Shown: positions 44,640 to 54,728, counted from the stretch's first letter. The stretch is DNA of 64,000 bases from Bufo bufo (GCF_905171765.1 NC_053392.1:404778565-404842564); one strand, 5' to 3'. The notes: a model not told the origin generated them from the sequence alone. Numbers and translations are program-made.

Positions 44640-45077
44640 CAGAGGGGATATAGACGAGACAGAGGGGATATAGACGAGACAGAGGGGATATAGACGAGAC
44701 AGAGGGGATATGATAGAAACTTTTAAATACATAAAGGGAATCAACAAGGTAAAAGAGGAGAGAATATTTAAAAGAAGAAAAACTGCTACAAGAGGACATA
44801 GTTTTAAATTAGAGGGGCAAAGGTTTAAAAGTAATATCAGGAAGTATTACTTTACTGAGAGAGTAGTGGATGCATGGAATAGCCTTCCTGCAGAAGTGGT
44901 AGCTGCAAATACAGTGGAGGAGTTTAAGCATGCATGGGATAGGCATAAGGCCATCCTTCATATAAGATAGGGCCAGGGGCTATCCATAGTATTTAGTATA
45001 TTGGGCAGACTGGATGGGCCAAATGGTTCTTATCTGCCGACACATTCTATGTTTCTATGTTTCTATGTTTCTATGTA
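44640..45077 (+). mobile_element. 5'-truncated CR1-like LINE insertion
   Basis: This interrupts the gypsy-3 LTR (between CCTACCAAC and AACTCCCAG). It starts with three full copies and one partial copy of the 20-bp unit AGAGGGGATATAGACGAGAC. An ORF2 tail (44710-44970) follows: IETFKYIKGINKV, TRGHSFKLEGQRFK, FTERVVDAWNSLPAEVV. The end is GGGCAGACTGGATGGGCC and a repeat of TTCTATGT, the CR1-style 3' terminus. No poly(A). The target duplication is at most AAC. Confidence 0.9.
44710..44970 (+). pseudogene. CR1 ORF2 C-terminal fragment
   Basis: Open for 86 codons to its natural stop. It holds the conserved terminal module of CR1-clade ORF2 proteins (basic TRGHSFKL, then FTERVVDAWNSLP and EEFKHAWD). 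The RT and endonuclease are missing because of 5' truncation. It cannot act on its own. Confidence 0.82.
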
Positions 45078-45786
45078 ACTCCCAGTCAGGACAAAAAGGT
45101 TCACAAGGCAAAACCCCGATGACATACCCTTAACCACGGAGCAAACTCACAAGCTATCGCGAGTAGCAAGTCGCTGCGACCTTCTCCTCCCAGACCTGTC
45201 TGGATCAGTCATAGTCGTGACAGCCATACATTATATATATACGCAAATTCACATCAGAAGGTGCGCATCCGACCGGAGCCGGGATGCGTCCCCGTCGCCC
45301 GGCAACCAGGTCCGAATTGTATCTCACATCTATCTGCGGGATGCAGCGCAGTGACGTCACCTTACGTCGGTGCGCCCCAAGTTGACAAGCCGGCCTCCTA
45401 CTGCGCATGCGCTATTACATCCAGCGCGGCGCTCCGGAGGTGTGTTTTTGGAACCAAGCCTCGTTCCCAAGGCTAGTTCCGGAAACCTTCTGTGCGCATG
45501 CGCGCTGGAATTAAGCGCTGCACAACGGAGTTACATCCGGAAACCAAGCCTCGGTTTGGGGGCAGGTACATGATTTAAACTCAAACAGGCACCGGTGTTA
45601 GTGCTGACCACATCGGGCCCAGAGCGGGGTGGACATTATCAATTTCTTTCCAACCTGTGCAACAAGTTGTCAGGTTTCCTTTTTGAGCAGCATCAGTCCT
45701 CATAGCCTGCAACTTGTGCAATAAGGATGCACATGGTATATCACCTGTGTACCCTGTTATATTCAACTGCCCAGCTCCCTGCTGTT

Positions 45787-45836
45787 TCCCCTGAGGAGTC
45801 TTACGCTCACCCGTAAGTGAAACATGCATGTAGGGA
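45787..45836 (+). ncRNA. Hammerhead ribozyme candidate, right PLE-A copy
   Basis: Same fold as the left copy: CCC (45788-45790), CTGAGGA (45791-45797), stem II, GAAAC (45819-45823), loop ATGCAT (45824-45829), GTA (45830-45832), GGG (45833-45835). The only core change is T to G at the position corresponding to U7, which is known to tolerate substitution. Cleavage may therefore survive. It is in the sense of the right PLE frame. Confidence 0.76.
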
Positions 45837-46423
45837 TTTTCTAGGAGAGGGCAATTTAGGGTCTCCAATTCTAGGGTTAGGTTGCGGACGGGACACCCTT
45901 GTTCTAGTGGGTGTACCGTGGTTAAGCCTTAGGGCTAGTGTAGGACCCCATTAGGGTAATATTAGGGACCCATAGGCCGGATCCTTATCTGTGTGCAGCA
46001 CCATCAATACCAAGGACCCATCTTTGATCCGAGAGGTAACTGTGGCACAATTGGAGTTGCCCAACTACGCGGTAGGACAAACTGGTTACCATCATACGGG
46101 TGCCGCCGTGCACCACTCTATTTCTTTTTTGTTCTACCTAATTTTGACGTGTATGCTTTAATTTTTGCTTGGAGTCATCAATACTCTAATGTCATGTGAG
46201 ATGTGACATGATTAAAGCTACACATCCATTTGTTTGAGGTTCTATCTACATTTATATATCTATGTAAGGGGCTATTTTTCTAAAAGCTATTATTAAAAGT
46301 TAAGTTTTAATATCTTAAAAATTCGATCACTCATACCAGATATTTTCCATTAACACAGGTGGTCCTTTAAAAAATATATCATATACTCTATATACATTTT
46401 TTCGCTATTAGAATAAATTGTAT

Positions 46424-47768
46424 GCCAAATTGGAGAAATGTGTGTTTACTGTTCGGAGCTTCCGTTTCTGGGTTACCTGCTTTCTGACTCTGGTTTTCGT
46501 ATGGACCCCGAAAAGGTCCGGGCGGTTCTGGAATGGGACCGACCGGAGAATCAGAAAGCTTTAATGCGGTTTTTGGGGTTTACAAATTATTATAGAAAAT
46601 TTATCTTGAACTACTCTACCATTGTAAAACCCCTGACCGATATGACTAAGAAAGGTGTCGACTTCTCTGTCTGGTCGGATGAGGCATTTCAGGCCTTTTC
46701 GGCTATTAAGGAATGTTTTGTGTCTGCTCCCATTCTGATGCAGCCGGATGTGTCTCAGCCATTCGTGGTGGAGGTGGATGCATCAGAGGTGGGGGTTGGA
46801 GCGGTGTTGTCGCAGGGTTCATCTCCTGGCAAGTGGCGTCTGTGTGCTTTTTTTTGTCCAAGAAGCTCTCGGTCGCCGAGAGGAATTATGATGTAGGTGA
46901 TAGGGAATTGCTGGCCATCAAATTGGCCTTTGAGGAATGGCGTCACTGGTTGGAGGGGGCGTCTCATCCAGTTAAGGTATATACTGATCATAAGAACTTG
47001 GCTTACCTGCAATCTGCCAAGTATCTGAATCCTAGACAGGCTAGATGGTCACTGTTCTTTACCAGGTTCAACTTTGTGGTTACTTTTCGCCTGGGGGTTA
47101 AGAACGTCAAGGCGGATGCATTGTCTCGTAGTTTTCCTGGGGGAGGTGATTCAGAGGATCCTGCCACGATTTTGGCTGATGGGGTGGTTGTTTCCGCTCT
47201 GTACCCCGAGTTGGAGATGGAGGTGTTGGGAGCCCAGGAGGGGGCTCCGGATTCTTGTCCCCCAGGTAGGTTGTTTGTTCCTGCTGAATTGCAAAACAAG
47301 GTATTCAAGGAACATCACGATACTGTCCTTGCGGGACATCCCGGTGGCAAGTCCACCTTTGATCTGATTTCCCGGAGGTTCTGGTGGCCCGGGTTACGTA
47401 AGAGTGTTGAGGATTACGTAGCAGCTTGTGAGACCTGTGCACGGGCAAAGGTTGCTCACACTCGACCTTCTGATTCACTTCTTCCTTTGTCTATTCCATC
47501 TCGTCCTTGGACGCACTTGTCTATGGACTTTATTACTGATCTGCCGAGTTTCTCTGGGAAACCTGTGATTTTGGTGGTTGTTGACCGTTTCAGTAAAATG
47601 GCTCACTTTGTATCATTAGCTAGTCTGCACAATGCTAAGACTCTTGCTCAAGTTTTTGTGGATAACATTGTGAAATTACATGGAATTCCCTCGGATGTGG
47701 TTTCTGATAGGGGCACGCAGTTTGTTTCCAGATTTTGGAGGGCGTTCTGCTCTCATCTTGGTATCTAA
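46424..47768 (+). pseudogene. gypsy-1 RT C-terminus, RNase H and integrase core
   Basis: The gene resumes at AKLEKCVF after the PLE. One-base shifts lie near 46455 and in the T-run near 46850. Motifs in order: PFLGYLLSDSGFRMDP, FTNYYRKFILNYS (RT thumb), VVEVDASEVGVGAVLSQG (RNase H Asp), YTDHKNLAYL, NVKADALSR. Integrase follows: HHDTVLAGHPGG, CETCARAK (HHCC finger), MDFITDLP and SDRGTQFVSRFWRAFC (two Asp). A stop falls after SHLGI at 47766-47768. Confidence 0.92.
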
Positions 47769-48654
47769 CTTTCGTTCTCTTTGGCTTTTCATCCGCAGTC
47801 GAATGGATAGACAGAGCGCACTAATCAAAACCTGACAAGACCTACTTGAGGTGCTTTGTGGCTGAGAACCAGGAGGACTGGTCATCATTCTTATCACTAG
47901 CTGAATTTGCTTTGAATAACCGTAGGCAGGAGTCCACGGGTAAGTCGCCATTTTTTGGCGCATACGGTTTTCATCCTCAGTTTGGTACCTTTTCTGAGAC
48001 TAGTTACTCTGGGATGCCAGAGGAGGAGAGATTTTCTTCTGCCTTGTCTTCTATCTGGCAGAAGATTCAAGTGAATTTAAAGAGGATGGGTGAGAGGTAC
48101 AAGCGAATGGCTGACAAGAGACGTATGGCTGGTCCGGACCTGTGTGTGGGTGATCTGGTGTGGTTATCTACTAAAAATATTAAACTGAAAGTACCATCTT
48201 GGAAACTGGGTCCAAGGTTTATTGGACCTTACAAAATATCTGCGGTGATCAAGTAGCGTTCCGTCTGGATCTTCTGCAGATCTGGAGGATCCATGATGTG
48301 TTCCATAGGTCTTTACTTAAGAAATATGTGACACCGGTGGAACCATCGCCATTTCCTCCTCCCCCTGTTATGATTGATGGAAAGTTAGAGTTCGAGATCT
48401 CTAGGGTTCTCGACTCACGTGTTCTTCGGGGTTCCCTTCAGTACCTGGTACACTGGAGGGGATATGGCCCTGAGGAGAGGATGTGGGTTCCGGCTGGGGA
48501 TGTTAATGCCAGCCGACTGGTGAGGGATTTTCACAGATCCCACCCGGATAAAGTTGGGCCGGGGTGTCCGGAGGTCACCCGTAGAAGTTTGGGTACTGTC
48601 ATGCCCTGCTCCGATTATGCGCGGAGGTCTGCCAGGTTAGCAGCACGTGTGTAG
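47769..48654 (+). pseudogene. gypsy-1 integrase C-terminus and chromodomain
   Basis: After shifts near 47800-47845 the frame gives FHPQSNG with a nonsense codon in place of the following Gln (the Glu-bearing stretch), then SLAEFALNNRRQESTGKS, STKNIKLKVPSWKLGPRF and, after another shift near 48245, the chromodomain LQYLVHWRGYGPEERMWVP with RLVRDFHRSHP. The last codons enter the 3' LTR, and the stop is at 48652-48654. The domain order confirms a chromovirus. Confidence 0.9.
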
Positions 48655-49130
48655 TTTTTTGTTTTTGTTTTGGAGTTGAGCTGTATCCGCCTCCCTTCAG
48701 GTGCTCTGGGTGGGGTCGTTTGTAGGAGTTTAAATCACGCCTCTTCCCAGTGTTCCGTGTGGGTTATAGCTTCAGTCTTGCTCTGTGGAAGGAAGGAAGG
48801 ATTTGCCATTTCTGCTCTGTGACAAGATAAGTTGATTTTGGTTTTCTTTTGGGTGTTCTGTCTAGGCTGTTAGGGAGACGCCTGCCTCCTCCAGGTCCTG
48901 AGGAAGCAGGCTGTCTCTTTTTCCCTGTCACCATCTTAGGGATTTTAGGGTATCATCATCCTTAAGCATGGGGGGCACGTTTATTCCCACCTTCAGGGTC
49001 TGAACGTGGGCACAGTAGTCTAGGGAGAGCTGGTAGGGATTTGTAAGGAGGTGACCTTTTATCCCCAGTTTCTGGCCTAGACACTTGTTTGTGGTTTTCT
49101 GTGGTATCTTGTATCCTGTCCAGCATGACA
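48597..49130 (+). repeat. gypsy-1 3' LTR
   Basis: It is preceded by GTAGAAGTTTGGGTAC, a weak polypurine tract compared with those of gypsy-2 and -3. It ends CAGCATGACA at the TACAT duplication. Confidence 0.9.
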
Positions 49131-49860
49131 TACATTTACGGGTGAAATTAACTAATTTTTGGGTGTATAGTACCACTGCTATACCTAGTAGGCCGGTTAA
49201 CAAAAAAAATAAAAAATTGTCAGTTACATTTTCAATTGAAATTCAACAATTTTTGGGTGTGAAGTACCACTGCTGTACCTAGTAGACAGGTTAAACAATA
49301 AAAAATGTTGTCTGTTATGTTTTATGGTCAAATTCACCAATTTTTGGTGTGATGTACCACTGCTATACCTAGTAGGCCGGTTAAAAAATAAAAAATTGTC
49401 AATTACATTTTCGGGTGACATTAACCAATGTTTGGGTGTATAGTACCACTGCTATAGGCTGGTTAACAAAAAATAATAATTTGTCAGTTACATTTTCTGG
49501 TGAAATTCAGCAATTTTTTGGTGTGATGTACCACTGCTGTACCTATTAGAGCAGTAAAAAAAAAAAAACATTTGTCAGTTACATTTTATGGTCAAACTCA
49601 CCAATTTTTGGGTGTAATATTCCCCTCCTCTACCCAGTTGACAGCTTAATAAATTTCAATAATTTTTATTTTACATTTTCAGGTGACAATAAACAATTGT
49701 TTTCTGTCATAGACCCCTGCTCTACCAAGTAGACAGGTTAATAATTTTCTGTAATTTTTCTGTTACATTCTTGGGTTGACATTATACAATTTTAGACGTG
49801 AATAAACCCCTGCTCTGCATAGGTGACAGGGAATAAAATTTCTGAAATGCTTCTTTAATT
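49131..49860. repeat. hAT-1 3' minisatellite (85-95-bp unit)
   Basis: About eight diverging copies with AATTTTTGGGTGT, GTACCACTGCTATACCTAG and AAAATTGTCAGTTACATTTT. Copies decay toward the right. The same unit occurs just left of gypsy-1 at 32660-32756, proving that gypsy-1 split a pre-existing array. Confidence 0.9.
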
Positions 49861-50239
49861 GATGCGCGCCACCTCCTTTGATTCAATGCTTAAACTTAAA
49901 CAAGTTGTACCTCATTTAAGCTTCAATACTTTGTCCCACATTTCCGCTATACTCTTTTGGCCAACATTTGCTCCTCAATAGCTTTTCCCACAATTCCGCT
50001 TGACTCTTTTGGCCCACATTTGGGCTTCTGTAATTCGTCCCACATTTGCGCCTCAATAGATTTTCCGACATTTCTGCTCAATCCCAATTTTTTAAAATAA
50101 ATTTATCTCCCTTAAATTTGTTCTCTTTTTCTCACGCTCCCTCTCCGGCCTGGAACCCTGATTCCCCGCCACCCGTGATCACCATGGTAGGCGCATAAAA
50201 GAACATCGAAAGTTGATAGTGCAGATATCAAATTGGATC
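49861..50239. other. hAT-associated non-coding sequence
   Basis: The motif CCACATTTCCGCT / CACATTTGCGCCTC with intervening CTCTTTTGGCC recurs about five times between 49935 and 50080, probably an older minisatellite. No gene is visible. Confidence 0.5.
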
Positions 50240-50640
50240 GTGAACATCACGGGGACGTGCGACATGGTGGGGCAGTAAATATGCACACGCCTACATGAAC
50301 TAACTGACAGGGATCAGCCCCTGCAAATTCTGGGTCTCTAAATTGGGCACATGGCCTGAGCTTCCCCTTTACGCCTTGGAGGTGCTGGGCTGCACTGCAG
50401 CCGGTGTATTGTCTGAACGTGTGTTTACCATGAGTGGAGGGGGTTATCACAGGTTATATTTCCCAATGTTTTGGGGTGTACCCTAATTTTAAAAAATTAA
50501 AATAAATTTTAAACCAAAATGCAGTGTAGGCTACCTCCTCCTCCTCCACCACCAATTCCACCTACACCGCCACATCCACCGCCTCCTCAACCTCCTACTC
50601 CATATGGACCTGGTCCTCCTAGATCAAGATTATTATTTTT
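50240..50640 (+). pseudogene. Second hAT transposase 3' fragment
   Basis: Sequence from GGTGGGGCAGTAAATATG to about 50450 is a decayed duplicate of hAT-1 at 32088-32260 (CACACGCCTACA, AATTGGGCACATGGCCTG, TTTACGCCTTGGAGGTGCTG). The block 50470-50640 duplicates 32460-32610 (CCACCGCCTCCTCAA, CTCCATATGGA). Frames are broken by several stops. It could be a second hAT copy or an internal duplication of hAT-1. Confidence 0.72.
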
Positions 50641-51094
50641 TATTTTTACGTATTTTATGTTATTTTAAGTCATATCCACATTTGTTTGCAGAGCATTTGC
50701 CATGCTCTTAACCACATTTTGACGACATTTGCAGCCCTCTAGCCCTTTCCATGAAATTTTTACAATGGACTCGCTTGTGTGAAACAGCACTTAGAGATTT
50801 AAATTTACTCACATACTAAATTATACTATCAAGTTGTATGGGGGGGGGTCATTACTGGGTATTATAGAATGCTTGCCACATGACAGTTGTCATATGCAGC
50901 CGTTTTTTCACCACAGTTCACACACTACACAGGAGCTAATATCATCTGACTGGATATATACTACATAGTCATATTGGAGATTTCTTTCATTATTAAATTT
51001 TTTGGGTAGAGCCAGCCCTTGATAAAATGATAACATCTGGGGTAAGGATGTTGGGACACAATGAAAGCTGCTTGCATTGGGCATCTTAGATTAA
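50641..51094. other. No recognisable feature
   Basis: AT-rich sequence with a G-run near 50840. I see no coding region or repeat structure that I can name. It may include the unresolved hAT-1 right end. Confidence 0.4.
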
Positions 51095-51183
51095 CCCCTT
51101 CAACCCCTGGCCTGTTTTCACCTTCCTGCCCAGGCCATTTTTTTGCAAATCTGACATGCGTCACTTTATGTGGTGATAACTTT
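51095..51183. mobile_element. TTAA-type repeat, left part
   Basis: TTAACCCCTTCAACCCCTGG looks like the TTAA-flanked end of an abundant amphibian DNA element (recognition, not searched). It runs for 85 bp to TGTGGTGATAAC, where the LINE inserted, and continues at 58131. Confidence 0.55.
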
Positions 51184-51383
51184 TTTTTTTTTTATAAATA
51201 ATTATTTATTGTTTTCTTTTCCATAATACAAATAATACATAATATTATAATTTTAATAACATTTTATATACCCCACCACTCATACTCTTTTTTCACATGG
51301 TGAAAAAAAAAGAAGAAGCATTTTCTCTCTCCCCAACTCCCCCACAGCTCCAACAGACACCATGCCGTCATTTCAAAGGAAAA

Positions 51384-53838
51384 TCACTTTATTAACCATG
51401 TCTGCCATGTTTTAATAAATCTATGTTTTTTCTTAATATTTGCCAGGTGAAATTCCTCTATGGCAAGTGAAGTTCTAGTGAGCCTCTCCCATTCCCTGAC
51501 CGTGGGTACAGTACTACCTCCCCAATGTCGAACAATACATTTCCTTGCTTGAAACAGAAGTTTGGATACTACTTCTCGATGTTGGGGGGGGGGGGGGGGG
51601 GGCGGGGATTTTTTCCATCACCCCCAGTATGCATATCTCAAATTGCCTGGGGATTTTAATCCTGTGATATTGCTCTATTCTATAATTTGCCTTTGCCCAG
51701 AACTCTTGAGTTTTTATGCATACCCAGAGTATATGGACATCGTCCACCCTGACTTCCCCACATTTTAGTCAGCTAAAGATTTTAGGTTTGTAACACTTCA
51801 TTAGTATCCTAGGGGAATAGTACAGGCGATATAGTATATTAAATTGGGTAATCCTATACGAAAAATTCTTTGAAATCCTATTTTTTTCTTGTATAGCCAG
51901 ATCCCAAAACTCTTCTCGCTGAGGGTTTATAACATCTCGCCATTTATGCATTAAAGGGAGTCTGTCACCTACCTGTCCGGTTTCAAACAGGTGACATTGT
52001 TCAGTGGGGCACAAAGACATGACACAGATGTTACCCGTGGTTAGTTCTTCTGATGCTTCAAATCGCCCAAAAAGTCGTTTTTATCATATGCTAATGACCG
52101 GTTGCAAGTGCCCAGGGGCGGAGAGTTTTCTGAAAGTGCCCAAGTTCCTCCGCCTCACTCGCGCCTAACTCCGCCCCTTAGTAAGCTCAAGCCAACCCTG
52201 TGGCTCTGTGACATCATATTTCCCTGTAGGCTGTTCGCGCATTACTTCCGGGCCCGGGCATGCACACTGTTCTGCCCACTGTAGTCAGAGGCACAGAGAT
52301 ATGCAGTGCGCATGCGCCAATTTCACGCCAGTAACTGGTGCATGCGCACTCCATATCCCTGTCCCTCTGCCCACAGTGGGCAGAACACTGCGCATGCCCG
52401 GGCTCGGCAGTGATGCGCGAACAGCCTATAGGAAAATATGATGTCAGAGAGCCACAGGGCTGGCTTGAGCTTACTGAGGGGCGGAGTTAGGCGCAAGTGA
52501 GGCAGAGGAACCTGGGCACTTTCAGAAAACTCTCCGCCCCTGGGCACTTGCGACCGCTCATAAGCATATGATAAAAACGACTTTTTGGGCGATTTGAAGC
52601 ATCAGAAGAACTAACCACGGGTAACATCTGTGTCATGTCTTTGTGCCCAAATAAACAATGTCACCTGTTTGAAACCGGTCAGGTAGGTGACAGACTCCCT
52701 TTAAACTAATAGCTGCTCTCTTCTTAGTTTTTTGCTGTAATAAGCATTCATATATTTTAGATACAAATTTTCCCCCTTGTGTCGATTTAGAAAGATTAAC
52801 TAACGACTGTGGGAGAGTATCGATTTGTATATCTTTTCCTAGCGATGCTCGTAGTGCATATTTTTATTGTAAATAATAAAACCTCAGGTCTATATTACCA
52901 AGTCCATACTCCTTTTTAAGATCTTCATACAAGGTCTTACGACCTTGTTGTGTCAGAATACCAGCTTCTATTAATTGAAAGATAGTACAGTTCTCTAACC
53001 TATCATTTATCCCTTCGATCATGGCCTTGTATCTTTGTGTGTTACTCCACGTTATCATGTTTTTTATATGCCCCGACATGAAATAAAGTTCCAGGTCTGG
53101 AACTGATAATCCACCCTCCTTCTCATGAATGCACAATATTTCTGCTTTTATCCTTGTTTTTTCCCCTCGCCATATCAGATCCATTAAGAGGCTGGCTATT
53201 ATTTTGAATATTTTTGGGGGGATTGTTACCGGTGAATTCCATAGAATATAGTTTAGAGAAGGTAATAGGCACATTTTTACCAAAGATATACGATCTGCCA
53301 TCGAGACATATAGTCTTTTCCATACCTCTATATTTTTCCTAATCACATTCAGTTGAACATATCTATTGGGATTTGGAGTTATTTGAATGCCCAGATATTT
53401 AACGGGTTCGTCAATTCTCTTAATTTCCAATGGTCCTGGTATAAAATTGTTCAAAGGATCAATCGGGACGCAGGCCGATTTAGACCAATTTATATTTAAC
53501 CCTGCGTGTTTGCCAAATTGGTCAAATACCTGAAAAATTTTCATAAGTGATCTATGTGAACCTACAAACAGCCTAATGTCATCTGCATATAAAGCAATTT
53601 TTTCCTCGTGCTCACCAAACCTGAACCCTACTATTTCTTCATCTTGCCTAATCATATCAGCTAATGGCTCCATAGCTATAGCAAAGAGTAACGGGGAAAG
53701 TGGGCATCCCTGTCTAACCCCCCTACCTATATGTATGTTATCGGAATATTCCCCATTTAATATCACTTTTGCTGTGATTTCCGTATATAGCAGTCTTACC
53801 CATGAGATAAAGTTGTCACCAAAACCCATCTTCTTCAA
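51384..53838 (-). pseudogene. LINE ORF2: RT catalytic part and C-terminal domain
   Basis: The frame 52864-53838 contains GFGDNFISWVRLLY, RGVRQGCPLSPLLFAIAMEPL and the RT catalytic box IALYADDIRLF, followed by FGKHAGLNINWSKS. After a stop at 52864 the C-terminal region continues in broken frames through SLVNLSKSTQGGKF, FWDLAIQEKNRISKNF (across the TTAA element) and VDDVHILWVCIKTQEFW. It ends LANIKKKHRFIKTWQ with stop near 51384. The C-terminal domain is L1-like. An A/T-run near 51590 (G15 on plus) has expanded into poly-Pro in one frame. Confidence 0.85.
51955..52700. mobile_element. TTAA fold-back element (Kolobok-like) in LINE ORF2
   Basis: TTAA flanks both sides (51951-51954 and 52701-52704). 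The ends AGGGAGTCTGTCACCTACCT and AGGTAGGTGACAGACTCCCT are exact complements. The inverted arms extend, with mismatches, over nearly the whole 746 bp. For instance TTGAAGCATCAGAAGAACTA near 52598 mirrors TAGTTCTTCTGATGCTTCAA near 52043, and the GGCGGAG/CTCCGCC parts pair near the middle. No coding sequence. LINE coding sequence rejoins across it. Confidence 0.92.
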
Positions 53839-54640
53839 TCAGAAAGTGCCATTCTATCGTATCAAACGCCTTTGAGGCATCTATAGTAACAATCAATCGT
53901 TCACCACAGTTTGTGGGTTCAAGCTGGGTGTTCACAAAGTAACGCATAATATTATCAGTTGTAGTTTTGCCTGACATAAATCCCGTCTGATCCTCATGAA
54001 CAAGCCCAGAAACCACACTTCTAAGTCTAGGTGCCAGAATCCCAGCCAGTATTTTATTATCAGTGTTGATTAATGAAAAAGGGCGATAGGAGTCCGGCTG
54101 GGTTGAGTCTTCACCTGGTTTTAAAATTAGTGTGATTAGGGCTTCTCTCAGTGAGTCTGGCAGTTTTCCCGTCTTCATCGAATCATCCCACATTCTCAAT
54201 AGTTTCGGTATTAATATTTCTTTATATTGAGCGTAAACCTCGAACGTGGTGCCATCTATTCCTGGGGTCTTATTCTTTTCAATCCTGGATAGTATTTTTT
54301 CCACTTCCAAAACCTTTAAAAGGGCTTCCAAATTTTCTTGTTGGTCTATTGTTAGCCTAGTAATATTTATTTCCTCCAAAAACTGTTGTATTTGCCCCGC
54401 ATTCTTTTTTATCCTACTACTATATATATCTTCAAAGTACTTTTTAAGCAGTTCTATTTTAGCCACTTGTTCAGTAATTTTATGTCCTGATTTATCTAGT
54501 AAACTATGGATATAATTATTTTTTTCCTGAGTCGCTACCAATGCCACTAATTTTTTACCCGTTATATGAGCATATATATAGTTATCCCTCACATAATTTT
54601 CTTTTTCTTGTTCCGCCAATAGGAACTGCTCATCTTCCAA
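53816..54640 (-). pseudogene. LINE ORF2: linker and RT N-terminal part
   Basis: The frame shows EKILSRIEKNKTPGIDGTTF (RT motif 1 region, KTPGIDG), LPDSLREALITLILKPGED, SYRPFSLINTDNKILAGIL and IVTIDASKAFDTIEWHFL, the first RT aspartate motif. A frameshift near 53830 separates it from the catalytic YADD part. The order and spacing match L1/Tx1 clades. The protein would prime reverse transcription at the nicked target. Confidence 0.87.
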
Positions 54641-54728
54641 TTTGGAAACCTTCTCTATCCAGTCTTCATAATTTCTATCTATGGGATTTTCAATATATAT
54701 TTTTTTTCATATTTTCCCGCCTCTTCTT

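Larger units (their letters stand above)
40464..45222 (-). mobile_element. Ty3/gypsy chromodomain LTR retrotransposon (gypsy-3), internally deleted
   Basis: LTRs lie at 40464-41116 and 44131-45222 (the latter holding a CR1 insert). They begin TGTCAC on the plus strand. The TSD is GCCAT (40459-40463 and 45223-45227). The corresponding uninterrupted PLE sequence is visible, inverted, in the left PLE arm near 37240. On the minus strand a polypurine tract (AGAAAGGGGGGTAC) borders the 3' LTR. Two internal deletions remove much of gag and the RT C-terminus plus RNase H. Confidence 0.95.
44131..45222 (-). repeat. gypsy-3 5' LTR, split by a CR1 fragment
   Basis: Without the insert at 44640-45077 the length is about 654 bp, matching the partner LTR. 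Just inside lies GTATATCTGGCCTTTT on the minus strand, the probable primer-binding region. Confidence 0.9.
36155..46409. mobile_element. Head-to-head Penelope-like element dimer (PLE-A), with gypsy-3 inside
   Basis: AGAATAAATTGTAT flanks the insert on both sides (36141-36154 and 46410-46423). The left half (36155 to about 38770) and right half (about 38770 to 46345) are inverted copies whose 5' ends meet near 38770. Each half carries RT, GIY-YIG and, about 830 bp downstream (gypsy-3 excluded), a hammerhead-like motif. The right half has 64 extra bp at its outer end (46346-46409). Inverted PLE arrangement is a known feature of the family; here the one TSD pair brackets both halves. Confidence 0.88.
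32757..49130 (+). mobile_element. Ty3/gypsy chromodomain LTR retrotransposon (gypsy-1), with nested insertions
   Basis: LTRs lie at 32757-33283 and 48597-49130. Both begin TGTCATGCCCTGCTC and end TGACA. The 5-bp TSD is TACAT. Without the MITE and the PLE block, its own length is about 5.3 kb, equal to gypsy-2. Gag-pol is one frame on the plus strand, broken by one early nonsense codon, the two insertions and a few later frameshifts. Confidence 0.95.
25050..50640 (+). mobile_element. hAT transposon (hAT-1), interrupted by gypsy-1
   Basis: Promoter (25281), long 5' minisatellites, a transposase pseudogene (29097-32339) and a 3' minisatellite that is split by gypsy-1 at TACAT (32752-32756 and 49131-49135) form one hAT-like unit. 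Outer ends are not resolved: I see no convincing TIR or 8-bp TSD, so both limits are approximate. The 3' portion past 50240 duplicates the end of the transposase region and may belong to a second hAT copy. Confidence 0.6.

Noticed and set aside
51562..51768. Frame with Gly-rich run, and its antisense Pro-rich frame at 51514-51747
   Set aside because: The runs come from a homopolymer G tract in the LINE ORF2 tail; the antisense strand is the true coding strand there.
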